From the NCBI GenBank assembly GCA_024734495.1, contig JALMQS010000187.1:5936304-6000303 (forward strand): a DNA stretch of 64,000 bases. Direction: 5' to 3'. How positions within the stretch are numbered: position 1 is the stretch's first letter; every line of letters begins with the position of its first letter. The notes below the pieces were generated by a model. That model saw only the letters and a list, made by a program, of their open reading frames with translations, did not search any database and was not told the origin of the DNA. The translations under genes and the position numbers were made by a program. Of the stretch, positions 34,316 to 45,965 are shown piece by piece. Source of the DNA: Forficula auricularia (Eukaryota > Arthropoda > Insecta > Dermaptera > Forficulidae).

Positions 34316-34395
34316 GCCGGGGTTCAAACCCAGGATCATCGCATGTCAGGTGCGATGCTTTTTCAAAAGAGCCTTAGCTTGTAGGCGTTTGAATA
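34316..34395 (-). repeat. tRNA-like sequence, probably SINE-derived
   Basis: The minus strand has a D-arm-like AAGCTAAGGCTC, a perfect anticodon-like hairpin ATCGCA/TGCGAT with loop CCTGACA, and T-arm GGGTTTGAACCCC. The loop resembles tRNA-Val but is shifted by one base, and no good acceptor stem is seen. Not a functional tRNA gene as far as I can tell. Confidence 0.45.
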
Positions 34396-35329
34396 TGATC
34401 TATATACATTTTTATTAAATTGTAAATTGGTTTTAATTCTGTTTTTCTTGCAATATTCAATATTTTAACAATATATACAAAAAATTTTATAGGGGGTCGC
34501 AAATATTGATTTACCCCTGGGTTCCCTTAAATACTATCTGCCACAGTTCTTCATACCTCCATGAAAAAATACAAATGAGAAATATGAAATTTAAAACTAA
34601 AATAATTCTCAACACACCATATTTTATAATTTTACGTGTTTTTTTTTATCTATTTATTTATTGAATACATACAAACATACAAGTTAAAACTTTTTGATTA
34701 ATTACATCAAAAATCAAATCACATATAAAATTACATTAAGTTACATTAACTAAGTAAGATACAATCCCTACATGAAATTGGTATTTTAATTATATTTTTG
34801 ATATATAAATTACAAAATTGTAGATTCTCTTGAATCATTTTTTTTCAAATCAATCAAAAACATAATAATGTACATATGGTATATCTAATGATTATTATAG
34901 CAGTATTAGGAGGTTAGTTGATCCTTTGTGCTTAAAAAATAAACAATAGAAAAACTTGGTTAATTACTATACTCCCAGGGTTATGTTATAAACCAGTGGT
35001 AGCCAACCTTTAACATACCATGTGACCATTTTTTGCATACGAGTTCAGATGCGCCAAACAAAGCAGTCTTTTCTACCTTCTTACTGCAAGGTCGGTGCTA
35101 GTAAATAGGGACAAGGGTAGGATTTGCTTTGCATAGGGGAGTAAAAACAATGTTGTGTTAAGTGCTTTTTCAGTGGAGAATATTGTGATATTGCGTAGAT
35201 ATATTTCAGTTTTGGGTAATATGTCCCGAAATGTCCCAGAAAAAGTTGCCAAATCTACTAACTTTTGCTTTTTATGGAATAGAATAACGTAAATGAGATC
35301 AGTTTCAGAATTAAACATAAGTAACAAGC

Positions 35330-36420
35330 CCTTACAAGCAGTAACGAAATCATTCAATAGATTAATTATTTATTTATAGACAAGGTTCATTTTAAGACAT
35401 AAAATTTACATCTTGATGCAAATATTAATTATAAATCACATAACAGAGAATATACACATACAATCGAAATAAATTTTTTATTATTTTAATGATCGTAAAA
35501 CGTCGAATGCTAAGCACTTTTAACAATTAATCATAAGTAACTTCCCTTAAAATCAGTAAGGAAATATATTGTTATTTATTTACTTATTTTAACATTATAT
35601 ATTATCATTTAATGCAACGATTACAAGATAGTATATTAAATTCCACAAAATATACATGTATATACAGAATTTACATATATAGACATTTACATCACATATA
35701 TCAAGCAATTTATATACATGTATTATTTCAATAATATAATAGTAAGAAATAATAATTAAATATAAATAACACTCCCTTAAAAGATATCAATAAGGAAAAC
35801 AAAAAACATGATATTTATTCACGACCTTAGGCAATTTTAACGCATAAGTAAAATTACAATTATAATGTAATGAAACGATTTAAATAACAAAACATATTTA
35901 TACACATAAACACATTTACGATTCAAAAATCAACACATATTTTTTGATTATTTCACTGATATTAACATTTAATGCTACTAAATACTTTAAACAATTAAAC
36001 ATATAAATACTTTAAACAATTAAACATAAATAACTCCCATTATAAGATATTAATGGGTAAGGAAAACATATAATATTTATTCATGGACAGTCACTTTTAA
36101 CATATAGAATAGATACATTTATAATCTCATGCAAGGGTTATTTTATAATAAATCATAGAACAGGGAAGTTATTTATGTTTAATTTTTGAAAGTGCTTAGC
36201 AGTTGATGCTACTTATGATTGAAATAACAATCAACAAATATATACTATGTCTATACGTGTACCTATATGGTAAGCACTTTCAAAAATTAAACATAAATAA
36301 CTTCCCTTTACAGGATATCAGAAGGAAAACATTCAACATATAATATTTTATTCATGACATAAAATGCTCTTTAAAAGGACACATAGTTGGATTTATAATT
36401 TAATAAGAAAAGACTATAAC
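35330..36420. repeat. Degenerate tandem repeat, about five copies of roughly 200-250 bp
   Basis: Each unit contains (C/A)ATAAATAACTCCC-like, then GATAT.AATAAGGAAAAC, ATATTTATTCA and TTTTAACATA in order, near 35530, 35765, 36025 and 36295. Units are diverged and partly deleted. Confidence 0.6.
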
Positions 36421-37373
36421 ATATTTAATTAATTCATCTCTCTGTACCTTGGTTCTAAAATAAACAATGTTCGAAATTGACGTGTGTTACATACACAATT
36501 GAACTCAAGCTACTAAAAAGCCTATTATGATTGTAAAACGTTAAGTCCTTGGATTATTTTTTTAGAAACGAGCTTTATTTATACTCCTGTGGGATACAAA
36601 TCTAATGTAATCCAAAAAATGAATTCGCCGTTTCCTAAATAGCAAATTAGCTTTTTTAGAATCAAGGTACAGATTATATACACATATAAAATTCAAGAAT
36701 CAATAAATTTTTGATTATATTAAAAATAAATGATGGTAACATTAAATGATAAACAATTTTAAATCTTCGATAAATTGCTAATTATATCAAAAAGATTAAG
36801 CCTTTAAATAAGATAAAATACAACAATATTTAAGATTCTTAACGAAATTTCGATATAAGTGCCAGTGGCGGTTGGTGACTTTTCTATGCTGTCCAAAAAA
36901 GTACCCTTCATTTTTTGAAATTTTATTTTAATTTTCCCTTTTTTTTTTTTTTTTTTTTTTTTGCAAATTTCATCGAATACGGCATAATTTTCGTTATTTT
37001 TCAAATTTAACATTAGATTAATTATAACTATTAAATAAACACAATAATAAATAGATGAGAGAATGGTGTGGGTTCTTGGTGAAACATTTTAAATAAAGTA
37101 AAGAAAATTTTGAAAAAAAATTTTAGAACCTTTTTAAAATTTAAATTATAAAAAATACTAGGTAGGTTTCACAAAAATAAGTTTTGTATTTTTGTGAAAC
37201 CTACCTAGTATTTTTATATTTTAAATTTTAAAAAGTTTCTAAAATTTTTCAAAATTTTCTTTACTTTTGCTATAATTAGTAATGTGGTTTTTAAAAGCTT
37301 CAATTTATCAATTAATAAAGCAAAGGGAGTGCAGTTTCACAGTGAATGAAATAAAACTCAAAGAGGTTTTTAC

Positions 37374-37418
37374 AAACTCAATATATTTCGGATTATTAGT
37401 CCATCATCAGGAGGTTAC
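37374..37418 (-). ncRNA. Hammerhead-like RNA motif (F5, left 1)
   Basis: Stem I AACCTC/GAGTTT (one mismatch), core CTGATGAT, stem II GGA/TCC around a 7-nt loop, GAAA, palindromic ATATAT, then T (AUU). The best stem I among the left-arm copies. Confidence 0.55.
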
Positions 37419-37443
37419 AGATTACAAACAGTTTGTAATCTGT

Positions 37444-37487
37444 AAACTCAATATATTTCGGATTATTAGTCCATCATCAGGAGGTTA
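37444..37487 (-). ncRNA. Hammerhead-like RNA motif (F5, left 2)
   Basis: Tandem duplicate of the preceding motif with the same stems and core; GAG/CTC stem I kept. Confidence 0.55.
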
Positions 37488-37512
37488 CAAATTACAAACT
37501 GTTTGTAATCTG

Positions 37513-37556
37513 TAAAGTCCTGATGATGGACTAATAATCCGAAATATATTGAGTTT
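37513..37556 (+). ncRNA. Hammerhead-like RNA motif (F5, right)
   Basis: Inverted counterpart: core CTGATGAT, GGACTAATAATCC, GAAA, ATATAT, T. Stem I is weakened because the upstream strand is AGTC instead of CCTC. Confidence 0.5.
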
Positions 37557-37788
37557 GTATAAACCTCTGAGTTTTATTTCATTCACTGTGAAACCACACT
37601 CCCTTTACTTTATTAATTAATATCATGTTTCACCTAAAACCTACACCACTTTCCCTAAGTAAAACTTCAATTTATCCTTCAAGCTTTACTGGATGAGGTG
37701 GTTAAATACGTAAATAACGTCTATTACTTTGATCTAATGAATTTTAACATAAAAGAAGAATTATTAAAATTAGGATAATATGAATACT

Positions 37789-38012
37789 TTAATGCAGATG
37801 AGTAGTAATAATGTGTCTCAACATGCTGCTTTTTTCTGCATATCTATCAGGACAATGGCTACAAACATATTTCCGCTTGTAGCATTCATTGTTCAGATGA
37901 TGTTGTAAATCACCCTTCTGCTTATAAATGCGACGACAGCGAAGACATTTATACTTCTTAATGGAATGTTTCTTGGGGGGCGCGAATACAGTTTTTAAAA
38001 TATGAATTTTTT
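37789..38012 (-). CDS. lola: Alternative 3' terminal exon with a diverged two-finger core
   Basis: Acceptor TTCTCCTTTTAG; AA completes a codon, then 74 codons to TAA, without an ATG near its start. The lead is basic (PPKKHSIKKYK). Fingers: C2HC (CLRCRRIYKQKGDLQHHLNN, ending EC) and C2H2 (CSHCPDRYAEKSSMLRHIIT, ending TH), linker YKRKYV. The near-universal RHLRYECG is replaced by HHLNNECY, the most diverged version here. Zinc ligands are all intact. The matching phase and acceptor make it a real member of the array. Confidence 0.88.
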
Positions 38013-39614
38013 CTAAAAGGAGAATAAAAAAAAGAAAAAAAAAAAAGAAGAAAAACTAGATGAAATATCAAATAAATTTCAACATATAGGTGCAACATAT
38101 ATTGTACAATTAAATAGTAGTTATATATTAATATAGGTATACCTACTAATAATAAAATAATTTAAAACTGTCCAAACTCACAAATTTTTTTGTCAGAAGG
38201 GGAGAACGGAGAATAAAGATTAGTTTGAAAAAATCAGATTAATAGGTAAGTATATTAAATTAATTCAAAAATTTTGGAATATAAGTATTATTAAATAAAA
38301 TGTTATATAGGATTTGGGTGGATTTACTTTTATATACATATAGTGTGACGCATGATTTTGGGAAGAGGAGACCATTATTTCATGAAATCATGGGTACATA
38401 TCTGATAGGACAAATGGGGGCTTTGAAAAAAAAATGCTATGAAATTTGAAATTAAAAAATCTGTTTACTACATATTTTAAAATTTTATATAATTTATTAT
38501 GTTAAGTATTTAAGTATAAAACAGATTAAAAATGTACATAATTTCAGTTTCACAAATTAACGTAAATAACATGAGCTTAATATAGAAAATTTATATGATA
38601 AATACATAGTAGAAAATTAATTTGAAATTAACAGGAAATTAATGAGGCAAAGAAATTGAAATTTAAAAATAATAATAATAAATAATAATAATATTAATAA
38701 TAAACCTATAAGTAAATGAGCACGTTCAAAAGGTGTAGTTAATAGTGTAACTTTGTTGATTTGTATGATTTTTTCTCAGTGTAGTAATGGCCCTATCTAG
38801 AATTTCTTCTGAAAAATTTTATATTTCTGAAACTTCTGAGCTTTTACCAATACACAAAATTTAATTTTTCAAGGGCGAAACGGCGTTTTGGCAAAACGCT
38901 ACAAATTTATTCCGATTATGTGGATCAGAGCTTCTTAAACTTTTTACATTCATGATACCCTTTTTCGAGATTTTTTCGCGACCCCAGTTTTTAAATATAA
39001 AATAAAGACATAAAAATAAATATTCTCCTACAGATAATTTATTTTTTCGTAAACAATACAATATACATATTATGAAAAGAAGTAGTTTTAGGATTTGTTT
39101 CAAGTATACATATAATATATCTACTGTACGTTTGCGATATATATTTGGTTCTGAAATAACTTAATACTGAAAATTCAATGCGATACCGCTATTATAATGC
39201 GTTTAATGGAATCTTTCAATATGTAAAAAGGTACATATAATTTTATAATTCCACTGTATTACATAAAATGTAATATATTAAATGAACGATAAATAAGGGG
39301 TTTATGACATTATGTTTTTTTTTAATTTATGTAACTAAATTATATTTTCGCGACCCCAACTTTTGTGACCTCATTTGGGGTCGCCGCGAACCATAGTTTA
39401 AGAAACGCTGATCTAGATCTATTTTATAATTCAAAGTTCTTTTGGCTCCTTTGGGTTTCAGTACACTCAGACACCTGGATTAAATATTTTTGATAAAATA
39501 TTATTATCAAAAATATCTAATCTTATTGCTTTGGGCTACCGTTAACCGAAATTCAGATAATTACTACATCCATCCAGTCATTGAGTTTCATCTTAAGAAG
39601 ATGAATAATTTAGT
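38013..39614. other. 1.6-kb spacer
   Basis: AT-rich; one hAT-like element at 38926-39410. Nothing else recognisable apart from an (AAT)n stretch near 38670-38700. Confidence 0.5.
38926..39410. mobile_element. hAT-like non-autonomous element
   Basis: Ends CAGAGCTTCTTAAACTTTT and, inverted, CAGCGTTTCTTAAACTATGG; flanks atgtggat and atctagat agree at 6 of 8 bases. The subterminal TTTCGCGACCCCA is present at both sides in inverted order. Confidence 0.75.
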
Positions 39615-39844
39615 TTATGAATGAAAACTAATTAAATGTGATTCTAAAATACTTTTCCGTGTATATCGAGAGTTACAAAAGTGACATATAAATTTTCGCT
39701 CTACCCCGCATTCATATCGTAGATGTCGATTCAGGCTTCCTTTGTTCTTATAAGTGCGATCACAATTATGGCATAAAAATCTCCTATCGCCAGAATTCTG
39801 AGAAGCTGCTAGCATTCTCGCATATTTGCAATATTGAGTTTTAG
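39615..39844 (-). CDS. lola: Alternative 3' terminal exon with a two-finger core
   Basis: Acceptor CTTTTTCTTTTAG; CT completes a codon, then 76 codons to TAA. Lead KTQYCKYARMLAASQNSGDR, then C2HC (CHNCDRTYKNKGSLNRHLRY, ending EC) and C2H2 (CHFCNSRYTRKSILESHLIS, ending FH), linker GVERKFI. Closest to the exon at 33427-33656, with the same length to the base (230 bp). The protein ends one residue after the last ligand. Confidence 0.93.
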
Positions 39845-40157
39845 CTAAAAGAAAAAGAAAAAAAAAGAAAAACTAGATTAATTATCAAATAAATATCGAT
39901 ATTAAGAATATTTAATATTAATGTTGTCTTCTTCGGAACAAGTATGTTATATGAATAGAACTGAATAGCTTATTGCCAACCAAATTGAATATGTCTGACG
40001 TCAAAATCGCCATATTTAAAAAGGGCAAAGTTATCTACATTATAAAAACATGGGAAGATTCATATTTTTCTAGTTATTAAATCTATTTAATTTTTTGAAA
40101 AAAATAGGAAAAAAGAAAATGATCAATTAGTATTATAATATTTTTTATTACAAATGA

Positions 40158-40385
40158 GATTATGAGTGATAGTGGACTAACCCACAAAATTATAATTTCG
40201 ATGATATGCGGAAATTAATTACTAATATTGTTACATGACCAATTGCAAGTGGACCAAACCAACATTTGCAATCAAAAGCTGGTTTGGTCCACTTTGCAGT
40301 TAGTCGGCAACAATATTAGTAATTAATTTCCGCAGATAAACCAAAATTATAATTTTGTGGGTTAGTCCACTATTGCACTCATAGC
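40158..40385. mobile_element. Palindromic MITE
   Basis: Arms GAGTGATAGTGGACTAACCC and, inverted, GAGTGCAATAGTGGACTAACC, then CACAAAATTATAATTT and GCGGAAATTAATTACTAATA in mirror order. The centre holds TTGGTCCACTTGCA-like repeats. Confidence 0.75.
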
Positions 40386-40494
40386 CTCAAATTTATAAAA
40401 ACTAAAGACAGATTTTTTAATATGAGAATAATATTAAATAACCAAATGTTTTAAACATTTTAAAAGTCTTTTTTTTTTTTTTTGTTTTTATTTT

Positions 40495-40690
40495 TTTGTT
40501 TTATATCCTATTTATTGAATTTTTTTTTTTTGCTTTATATCCTATATATTGTAATTTTTTTTGTTTCTGTTTTCATATCCTATATATTGTAATTTTTGTT
40601 TTCATATCCTATATATTGTAATTTTTGTTTTCATATCCTATATATTGTAATTTTTGTTTTGTTTTTATATCCTATATATTGTAATTTTTT
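40495..40690. repeat. Minisatellite, about six copies of a 28-40 bp unit
   Basis: The unit TATCCTATATATTGTAATTT plus a variable T/G-rich spacer is repeated; three consecutive copies near 40575-40650 are nearly identical. Confidence 0.8.
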
Positions 40691-40819
40691 TCTCCCTCTC
40701 CTTCGATATATTTTGTATTTTTTTTATTTTTGTTTCATATATTTAGTATGTATCTTTCCTTTGATTTTTTTGTTTTGTTTTTCTTGTATTATATTAATTA
40801 ATTTTTTTGTAAATATTTT

Positions 40820-40890
40820 GGTCTAAAATTGTACAATAAAGGGGCTAAATGGCCCTACAGATACAATGTTATAATAAATAAATAAATAGA
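40820..40890 (+). mobile_element. Probable non-LTR retrotransposon 3' tail
   Basis: AATAAAGGGGCTAAATGGCC followed by a hairpin-like segment and (AATA)n. This resembles the 3' ends of RTE/CR1-type elements. No coding part nearby; the minisatellite may be part of the same element's 3' UTR. Confidence 0.4.
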
Positions 40891-41880
40891 AAAAAAGAAA
40901 TAGGGGAGATATTTTTGATCAGAAATTTTTATCCGAAAATGGCTGGCTTTGCAATTTTCGATTGAAGATGGCTATTCAAATTTTTTTTTATAACATCCTT
41001 GCTTTGGCAAAAAAGAAGATCGATACAAAATATGTTATATTTTTATAAGTAAAATACAACCTATCCAACTCATATTAATAATATATATATATATATATAT
41101 ATATATTTTTTAATTTATGATAAGAGACTAATATACACACGTCCCGTTTGTACTATTTAAAGTATAACATACATGAGACTAATTTCAAATTAACTTAAAT
41201 AATACTCCGTTACAAAAGTTCAATAAAATAAATTTTTTTTCAAGATAAGGATGCAAGAAGGTGCAATACCTTAAGTCATGACAGCCCCTTGCATTCCTGA
41301 AAAGAAGATAAGAAAAAAGCAAAAGGGGGTTGGAATAGATGAGAAAGTGATTGTGGCGTTATGCCTGGTATAAATGAAGCCTGGGAAATAAAGGTGTTTA
41401 AAATATATAAATGAATGGAATGTATTAATTAATAAGTGATAAAGACAGAAAATCCCAAGAGCGACAATAAAATATAAAAATAAAAAACTATTAAACAGAG
41501 ATTTTACAAAAAATGGCAAAAAGGGTCTGTTTTATTTGCCTATAATATTTTTTCTCTATTTTTATGAAAATAATAATAAATATAAAAAAAGCTAAAAAAA
41601 TCGTATGTGACACTCGATGGAAGTGAAACTTCTTATAAAATCGTTAAGAGCCTTAAAGGCAACCATGTCCATATTATACCGATCAAATGATTAAATTTTA
41701 AAGAATTAAAAAAGTACTATCTTACTTTAGGGTAAAGTACTTTAAAATATAATATAATAACTTTCATTCTGAAACTTTTGGGTCCAGGCACGTTAAAAAT
41801 TCGCATGAAGCTAAAAGAAATTTTTATTTTTGACAAGGCTTGATTCGATCACATATGTGTACCGCATTTTGTGTATAACT

Positions 41881-41935
41881 CCTAATTGACTGAAGATGGC
41901 CAAATAAAATTTAGGCCGAAACGTCTCATTAAAGG
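41881..41935 (+). ncRNA. Hammerhead-like RNA motif, best preserved copy
   Basis: Stem I pairs TGA/TCA, then TAA/TTA and CC/GG with small bulges. Core CTGAAGAT, stem II GGCC/GGCC with a 12-nt loop, GAAA, palindromic ACGT, then C (GUC cleavage triplet). Not part of a visible foldback. It matches CTGAAGA...GAAACG sequences known from Penelope-like elements. Confidence 0.6.
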
Positions 41936-42022
41936 TGTTTTATTGAACCCAGTGATTCCATCTTTGGCTGATATCTCCTCCTTCATCTAGTATAATATAA
42001 TAAGGTTGTTCTAACCAATTGA

Positions 42023-42060
42023 GTACTTGAAAAAGTCTCGAGAGAGACGAAACGTTGTAC
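42023..42060 (+). ncRNA. Hammerhead-like RNA motif with U3-A8 type core
   Basis: Stem I GTAC/GTAC, core TTGAAAAA, stem II GTCTC/GAGAC with loop GAGA, GAAA, ACGT, then T (GUU). All helices are perfect although the core has both C3 to U and G8 to A. Confidence 0.5.
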
Positions 42061-42949
42061 AAAAATTGAAGAAGAACTTCAATAAAAAAAACTTTGTCCA
42101 ATAAACTGAATTTTTAATCTACTAATTATAATGGACATTAATCAACATAATTTAAAATATAATTTTACTATCAACTTTATATAAATTTTTTGTGGTCCTC
42201 AAGATACTTAATTAGAATATTAAATTTCATCAGAATTAGTCAAGTTATTTTCAAGATATTTAGAAAAAATTAAAAAAATACTGGAATAAAGTAGGTACTA
42301 ATGTTTGTGGGCCGAAAGGTACCAAAAACTAATCAGCGCTTCATTTTTTCAAAGTAATGGTAGATTTTCAATTTGATTTCAATTGGTTGAACTGTGTGGA
42401 AAAAATCGTCGACGAAAAAAAGGGTAACATACGTACATCCATCCATCCATGCTTCGCATTGGATAAAGTAAAAATGGGGAATGGCTTGCGCCTTTTTTCG
42501 CAGAGTAGTCATACCCTTAACTGATCTGGTAAATGAGTTGTCTTTATAGCAGGGGCTCCCATTATACGAAGTGTTGCTATTAAATTACTCAAAAGGGACT
42601 CCCTGTTCACAATAGGTTGGTCTAATTTCTAATACATATGCTATACAATATAGAGCACTCATGCACTACCTTTCCCCACTACCGTGTTAAATAAATACTT
42701 AACGCCCGGGGCCGCCCGAACTAGCGTAAGAAGTTATACTTCAAAAAATCGTTATATTTAAATAATAGCAAAAGCATACACGCCAAGGCTCACTTTTTAG
42801 CAGGGCACCCCTCCCGCTGCAGAATGAAATTGTAAAACAAAAACAGATTTCTACAGAACAATCTATTTTTCTCAACAGGCTTAACAGCTAGTATAAAAAT
42901 GAAATTTGAATAATTTAGTCTTACATTTGAATCTTATCTAATATATGAT

Positions 42950-43146
42950 TCAAAGTAACTTATGAATACCGTATATGTGTGTCTTCAAAACACTTTGTCG
43001 TGCAAATCTAGAGCCACAATGTTGACAGACAAATCTTTTTATTTCTCTACATCCATTTCGCAGATGTCGAGCCAGGTCAATTTTGTGATAATAGCTGCGA
43101 TCACAGTCACGGCAGAAATACCTCACTTGTGAAGATTTCTTCCGAC
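42950..43146 (-). CDS. lola: Alternative 3' terminal exon with a two-finger core (shortest)
   Basis: Acceptor ATGTGTTTGCAG; GT completes a codon, then 65 codons with stop; at 197 bp it is the shortest complete exon. Lead RKKSSQVRYF, C2HC (CRDCDRSYYHKIDLARHLRN, ending GC) and C2H2 (CQHCGSRFARQSVLKTHIYG, ending IH), linker REIKRFV. The usual YECG is NGCR here, but the zinc ligands remain. Related to the 33.4- and 39.6-kb exons through the SRF/SRY second finger. Confidence 0.92.
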
Positions 43147-45357
43147 CTGCAAACACATTTGCATTTTCGAAAATTTCAATTTTTAATGAAAGAAATGAAC
43201 AAAGGAAAAACTAGAGTAATAATTGCAAAAACAGCTAATGAATATAAAGCTCTTAAAAGGACGTCCATGCACTAGCAGTCATGGTCCTGAAAGGTTAAGG
43301 AAATCGGAAAGGCGACCAATTAGGGCAGCCCACGAGTATGTATCTTCAAAAATAAGAAAATATTGTCTTGCGATGAGCCCTGAGTAAATATTAAAGCATG
43401 TTTTTCATTTTTACAGATTTGTGAAACGAATCTTGAAAAAATATTCACTATTTTTATTATTTAATAAATATGCGGGTGAGAGATTCTTTCTTTTGAACGA
43501 AACCAATAAAGCTTCAACAAGTAGTTGCTGATAATTGCAATCTAAGAGAATATTTGGAAAGAGAGAAAAAAAACAATTTTCATTTATAATTGTCATTGTT
43601 GGTTATGTATTTTTATTACAAAATTACAAAAGTATTAAATTTACAATATAGTACAATAACTTGTAATAAATTTTGTTAAATATATTACAATAATGAAATT
43701 AAATAGATCGACTGTAAGTGCAAGTCTTGTTCCTAGCTTGCGACTCATAATTTATTAAATAAATATTTATTTTATTATAATTTACTCAGGGAATATAAGC
43801 ATCAGATAACTATGAGTAGTTGTTGAGCGAAGAAACGAAACTACATAATTTTGTTGTCAATTTTGATACTACAATTATGTACAATTAAGAAAAAATATGT
43901 TTTTAGTCGTTAAGATGACTACATAATATTTAGTAATATTAAGTCGAGGAATGGGAATCAAAAATATTGCTATGGAGTTAAAAAAGGGACGCGTAACGTC
44001 TGATGTTAAATAAAATTGAATATATTGATTAAAGTAATATCATATAATCAAAGACAATATATAATAATAGTTATTTAAGTAATAAGGGTGGTAAAACATT
44101 TGGAAGATTAAACGAAATCGATGCTTCCTGACAAGTATTGATTGCCTTTAACAGACAAGTTGCTAATTTTTTATACGATCTATATTTATAAATAAAATAA
44201 ATTATAATAGGTATATAGGTAAATAAAAAAATATTTTAGTATAAAATAAATAGAAAAAGGTAAAAGTAGTTCTTGCTCAAATTTCACATTTGTCAAAATT
44301 TTTTCGTTTCAAATAAATATTGTTTTTTTTTTTTTAAATAAATATTTCTATTATTTGTTATAAGAAAAACAATTTTTATTTATAAGTTCAATTTAAGAAA
44401 TAATTAAAATCACTGGTAGTAGAATATTTTAAAGTACAGTAGAACCTCGTTTATCCGGACTTACTGGGACCAAAGGTAAACCAGATAATCGAAAATCCAG
44501 ATAATCCAGATATATGGGTAATAAAAACAAAACAAATCCTCAAATAAGAGAATTTGAATTTATTACGATAAAAATACATGTTTATATCAAAATTACATAG
44601 AATTGTTTAATTGAATTTAAATTAAAGCGCATTTTTGGTGAAATTTTAATTACATTCTTGCTATCAGAGTTATAAATTATTATCTATGTGAACATTTATT
44701 AAAAGTGCCTGGAGCACCGTGCAATGCTCGGTAACTTTTTGCCTCTAAATAGCTTAAGTTTTAAATTTCAAGGCTCTGTGACTTACCGAAGACGATATGA
44801 ACGAATAAAATATTTATTTTTCGACATGACTAATTTACACCCCATTCCTTTATTTCAATCGGATTAAAAATTTGACACAACTAATAACTCATGACACTTG
44901 ATAAGTACACCAATTTTTATCGTTATCGTTAGAGCCGTTTTCTATATACATACATATATATACAAGAATTGCTCGTTTAATAAGAGTAGAGTACTTGGAG
45001 GCACCGAGCAAAGCTCGGTAACCCCTGATCCCCCCACCCCCTTCCCGAAACCATACACCTCGCCTCCAACACTGCACTCCCACTCTGCCCCACCCCACCC
45101 CACCCCAACCGCACCTCCCACCCCCGGACCCCCCACATCCATCCCCACCCCCGACCCAGTTTTTATATTTCTATCTTTCTAATGGTCCACATATTATGTG
45201 TATATTTGTTTACTCGTACACCAATTTGCCCATATTCGTTCATATTGATAAACATTATAAAAAATCCATAAGAAAATAATAATTAAAAATCGTATAGGAT
45301 CTGAAATAAAAACAAAATTAAAAAAAATGTGTGCGTCTCGGGACGTGCGACAGAAGT

Positions 45358-45510
45358 GATAACTAAGTGGATATTGATGAGAAGTCCAAAAAAGAAGAAA
45401 ATAATTTACACTATCTTTTTATTCATAAGGTTTTATGAATAAAAAGATAGTGTAAATTATCTTCTTCTTTTTTTGGACTGCCTCATCAATATCCACTTAA
45501 TTCACTTATC
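45358..45510. mobile_element. Near-perfect foldback nested in the Tigger-like element
   Basis: Arms GTGATAACTAAGTGGATATT and, inverted, GTGAATTAAGTGGATATTGA, followed by TTTACACTATCTTTTTATTC up to a short centre near 45432. About 150 bp, very few mismatches, so recent. Confidence 0.8.
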
Positions 45511-45897
45511 AGTCCGTCTCCAAAAATTACTCCAATCTTATAGAAGTGATAACTTTCACCAACCAAGTATTTTTTTAGGAAGACAATTGCAAGGATAATT
45601 GCCCGGAGAAAAGAGAATTGAATATTTAATTTTAATTAGAAGAGTGGGGGGGGGGCAAAGGAATAATTATTAATATATTTAATCTTTCTGGATTTAAAAT
45701 TAATTGTTTTCTTTCTGAAAAGCTTAATTCAATTATACATATTTCAAATTTGCCGCGCCGCAATTATCTAATAAATTCTATTTATTAAATACATAGCTAT
45801 ATATAATTTATAAATTATTTCGACGCTTATAATAAAGTCTAATTCAAAAATATTCATTTTAGTAAAAATAAAAAGCAAGGGTTTTTAAAATAGTTCT

Positions 45898-45965
45898 TTG
45901 GTCCAATGGTAGAGTGACTGCCTCAGATGCAAGAGGTCTCAGGTTCTAATACGACATCCGCAGAA
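45898..45965 (+). repeat. tRNA-like sequence (SINE or tRNA relic)
   Basis: TGGTCCAATGGTAGAGTGAC resembles a tRNA D-arm and A box, followed by an anticodon-arm-like CCTC/GAGG and a B-box-like GGTTCTAATAC. The T-stem is poor. I do not call a functional tRNA. Confidence 0.4.

Larger units (their letters stand above)
37075..37625. mobile_element. Complex foldback F5 with three hammerhead-like motifs
   Basis: The outer arms (GTGAAACATTTTAAATAAAG and ATCATGTTTCACC) enclose a first palindrome (GGTAGGTTTCACAAAAATA, 37130-37250) and a second one (37320-37590) in which TTTCACAGTGAATGAAATAA is mirrored. The left half of the second carries a tandem duplication of about 62 bp, giving two copies of the ribozyme-like motif against one on the right. 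Confidence 0.75.
33657..37788. other. 4.1-kb spacer
   Basis: Holds a palindromic MITE (33915-34255), a tRNA-like sequence (34316-34395), a degenerate tandem array (35330-36420) and a complex foldback (37075-37625). At 34996 (CAGTGGTAGCCAACC) and 36864 (CAGTGGCGGTTGGTG) single hAT-like ends appear without nearby partners. Confidence 0.5.
39845..42949. other. 3.1-kb spacer
   Basis: Contains a foldback MITE (40158-40385), a minisatellite and retrotransposon-like tail (40470-40885), a (TA)n tract (about 41083-41106) and two hammerhead-like motifs (41881-41935 and 42023-42060). Confidence 0.5.

Noticed and set aside
34316..34395. Functional tRNA gene (Val-like anticodon arm)
   Set aside because: Anticodon loop out of register, no acceptor stem pairing, minus-strand terminator not evident; SINE or relic is likelier.
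40495..40690. CRISPR-like regular repeats
   Set aside because: Insect nuclear DNA; spacers are T/G-rich filler of variable length and the repeat is a simple minisatellite.
43825..43860. Hammerhead-like motif at GAGCGAAGAAACGAAAC
   Set aside because: No CTGANGA-like core and no stem II; only the GAAAC string matches.
44889..45182. Pro/Thr/Ser-rich and Gly/Val-rich ORFs on opposite strands
   Set aside because: Both are readings of a C-rich low-complexity tract inside a Tigger-like element.
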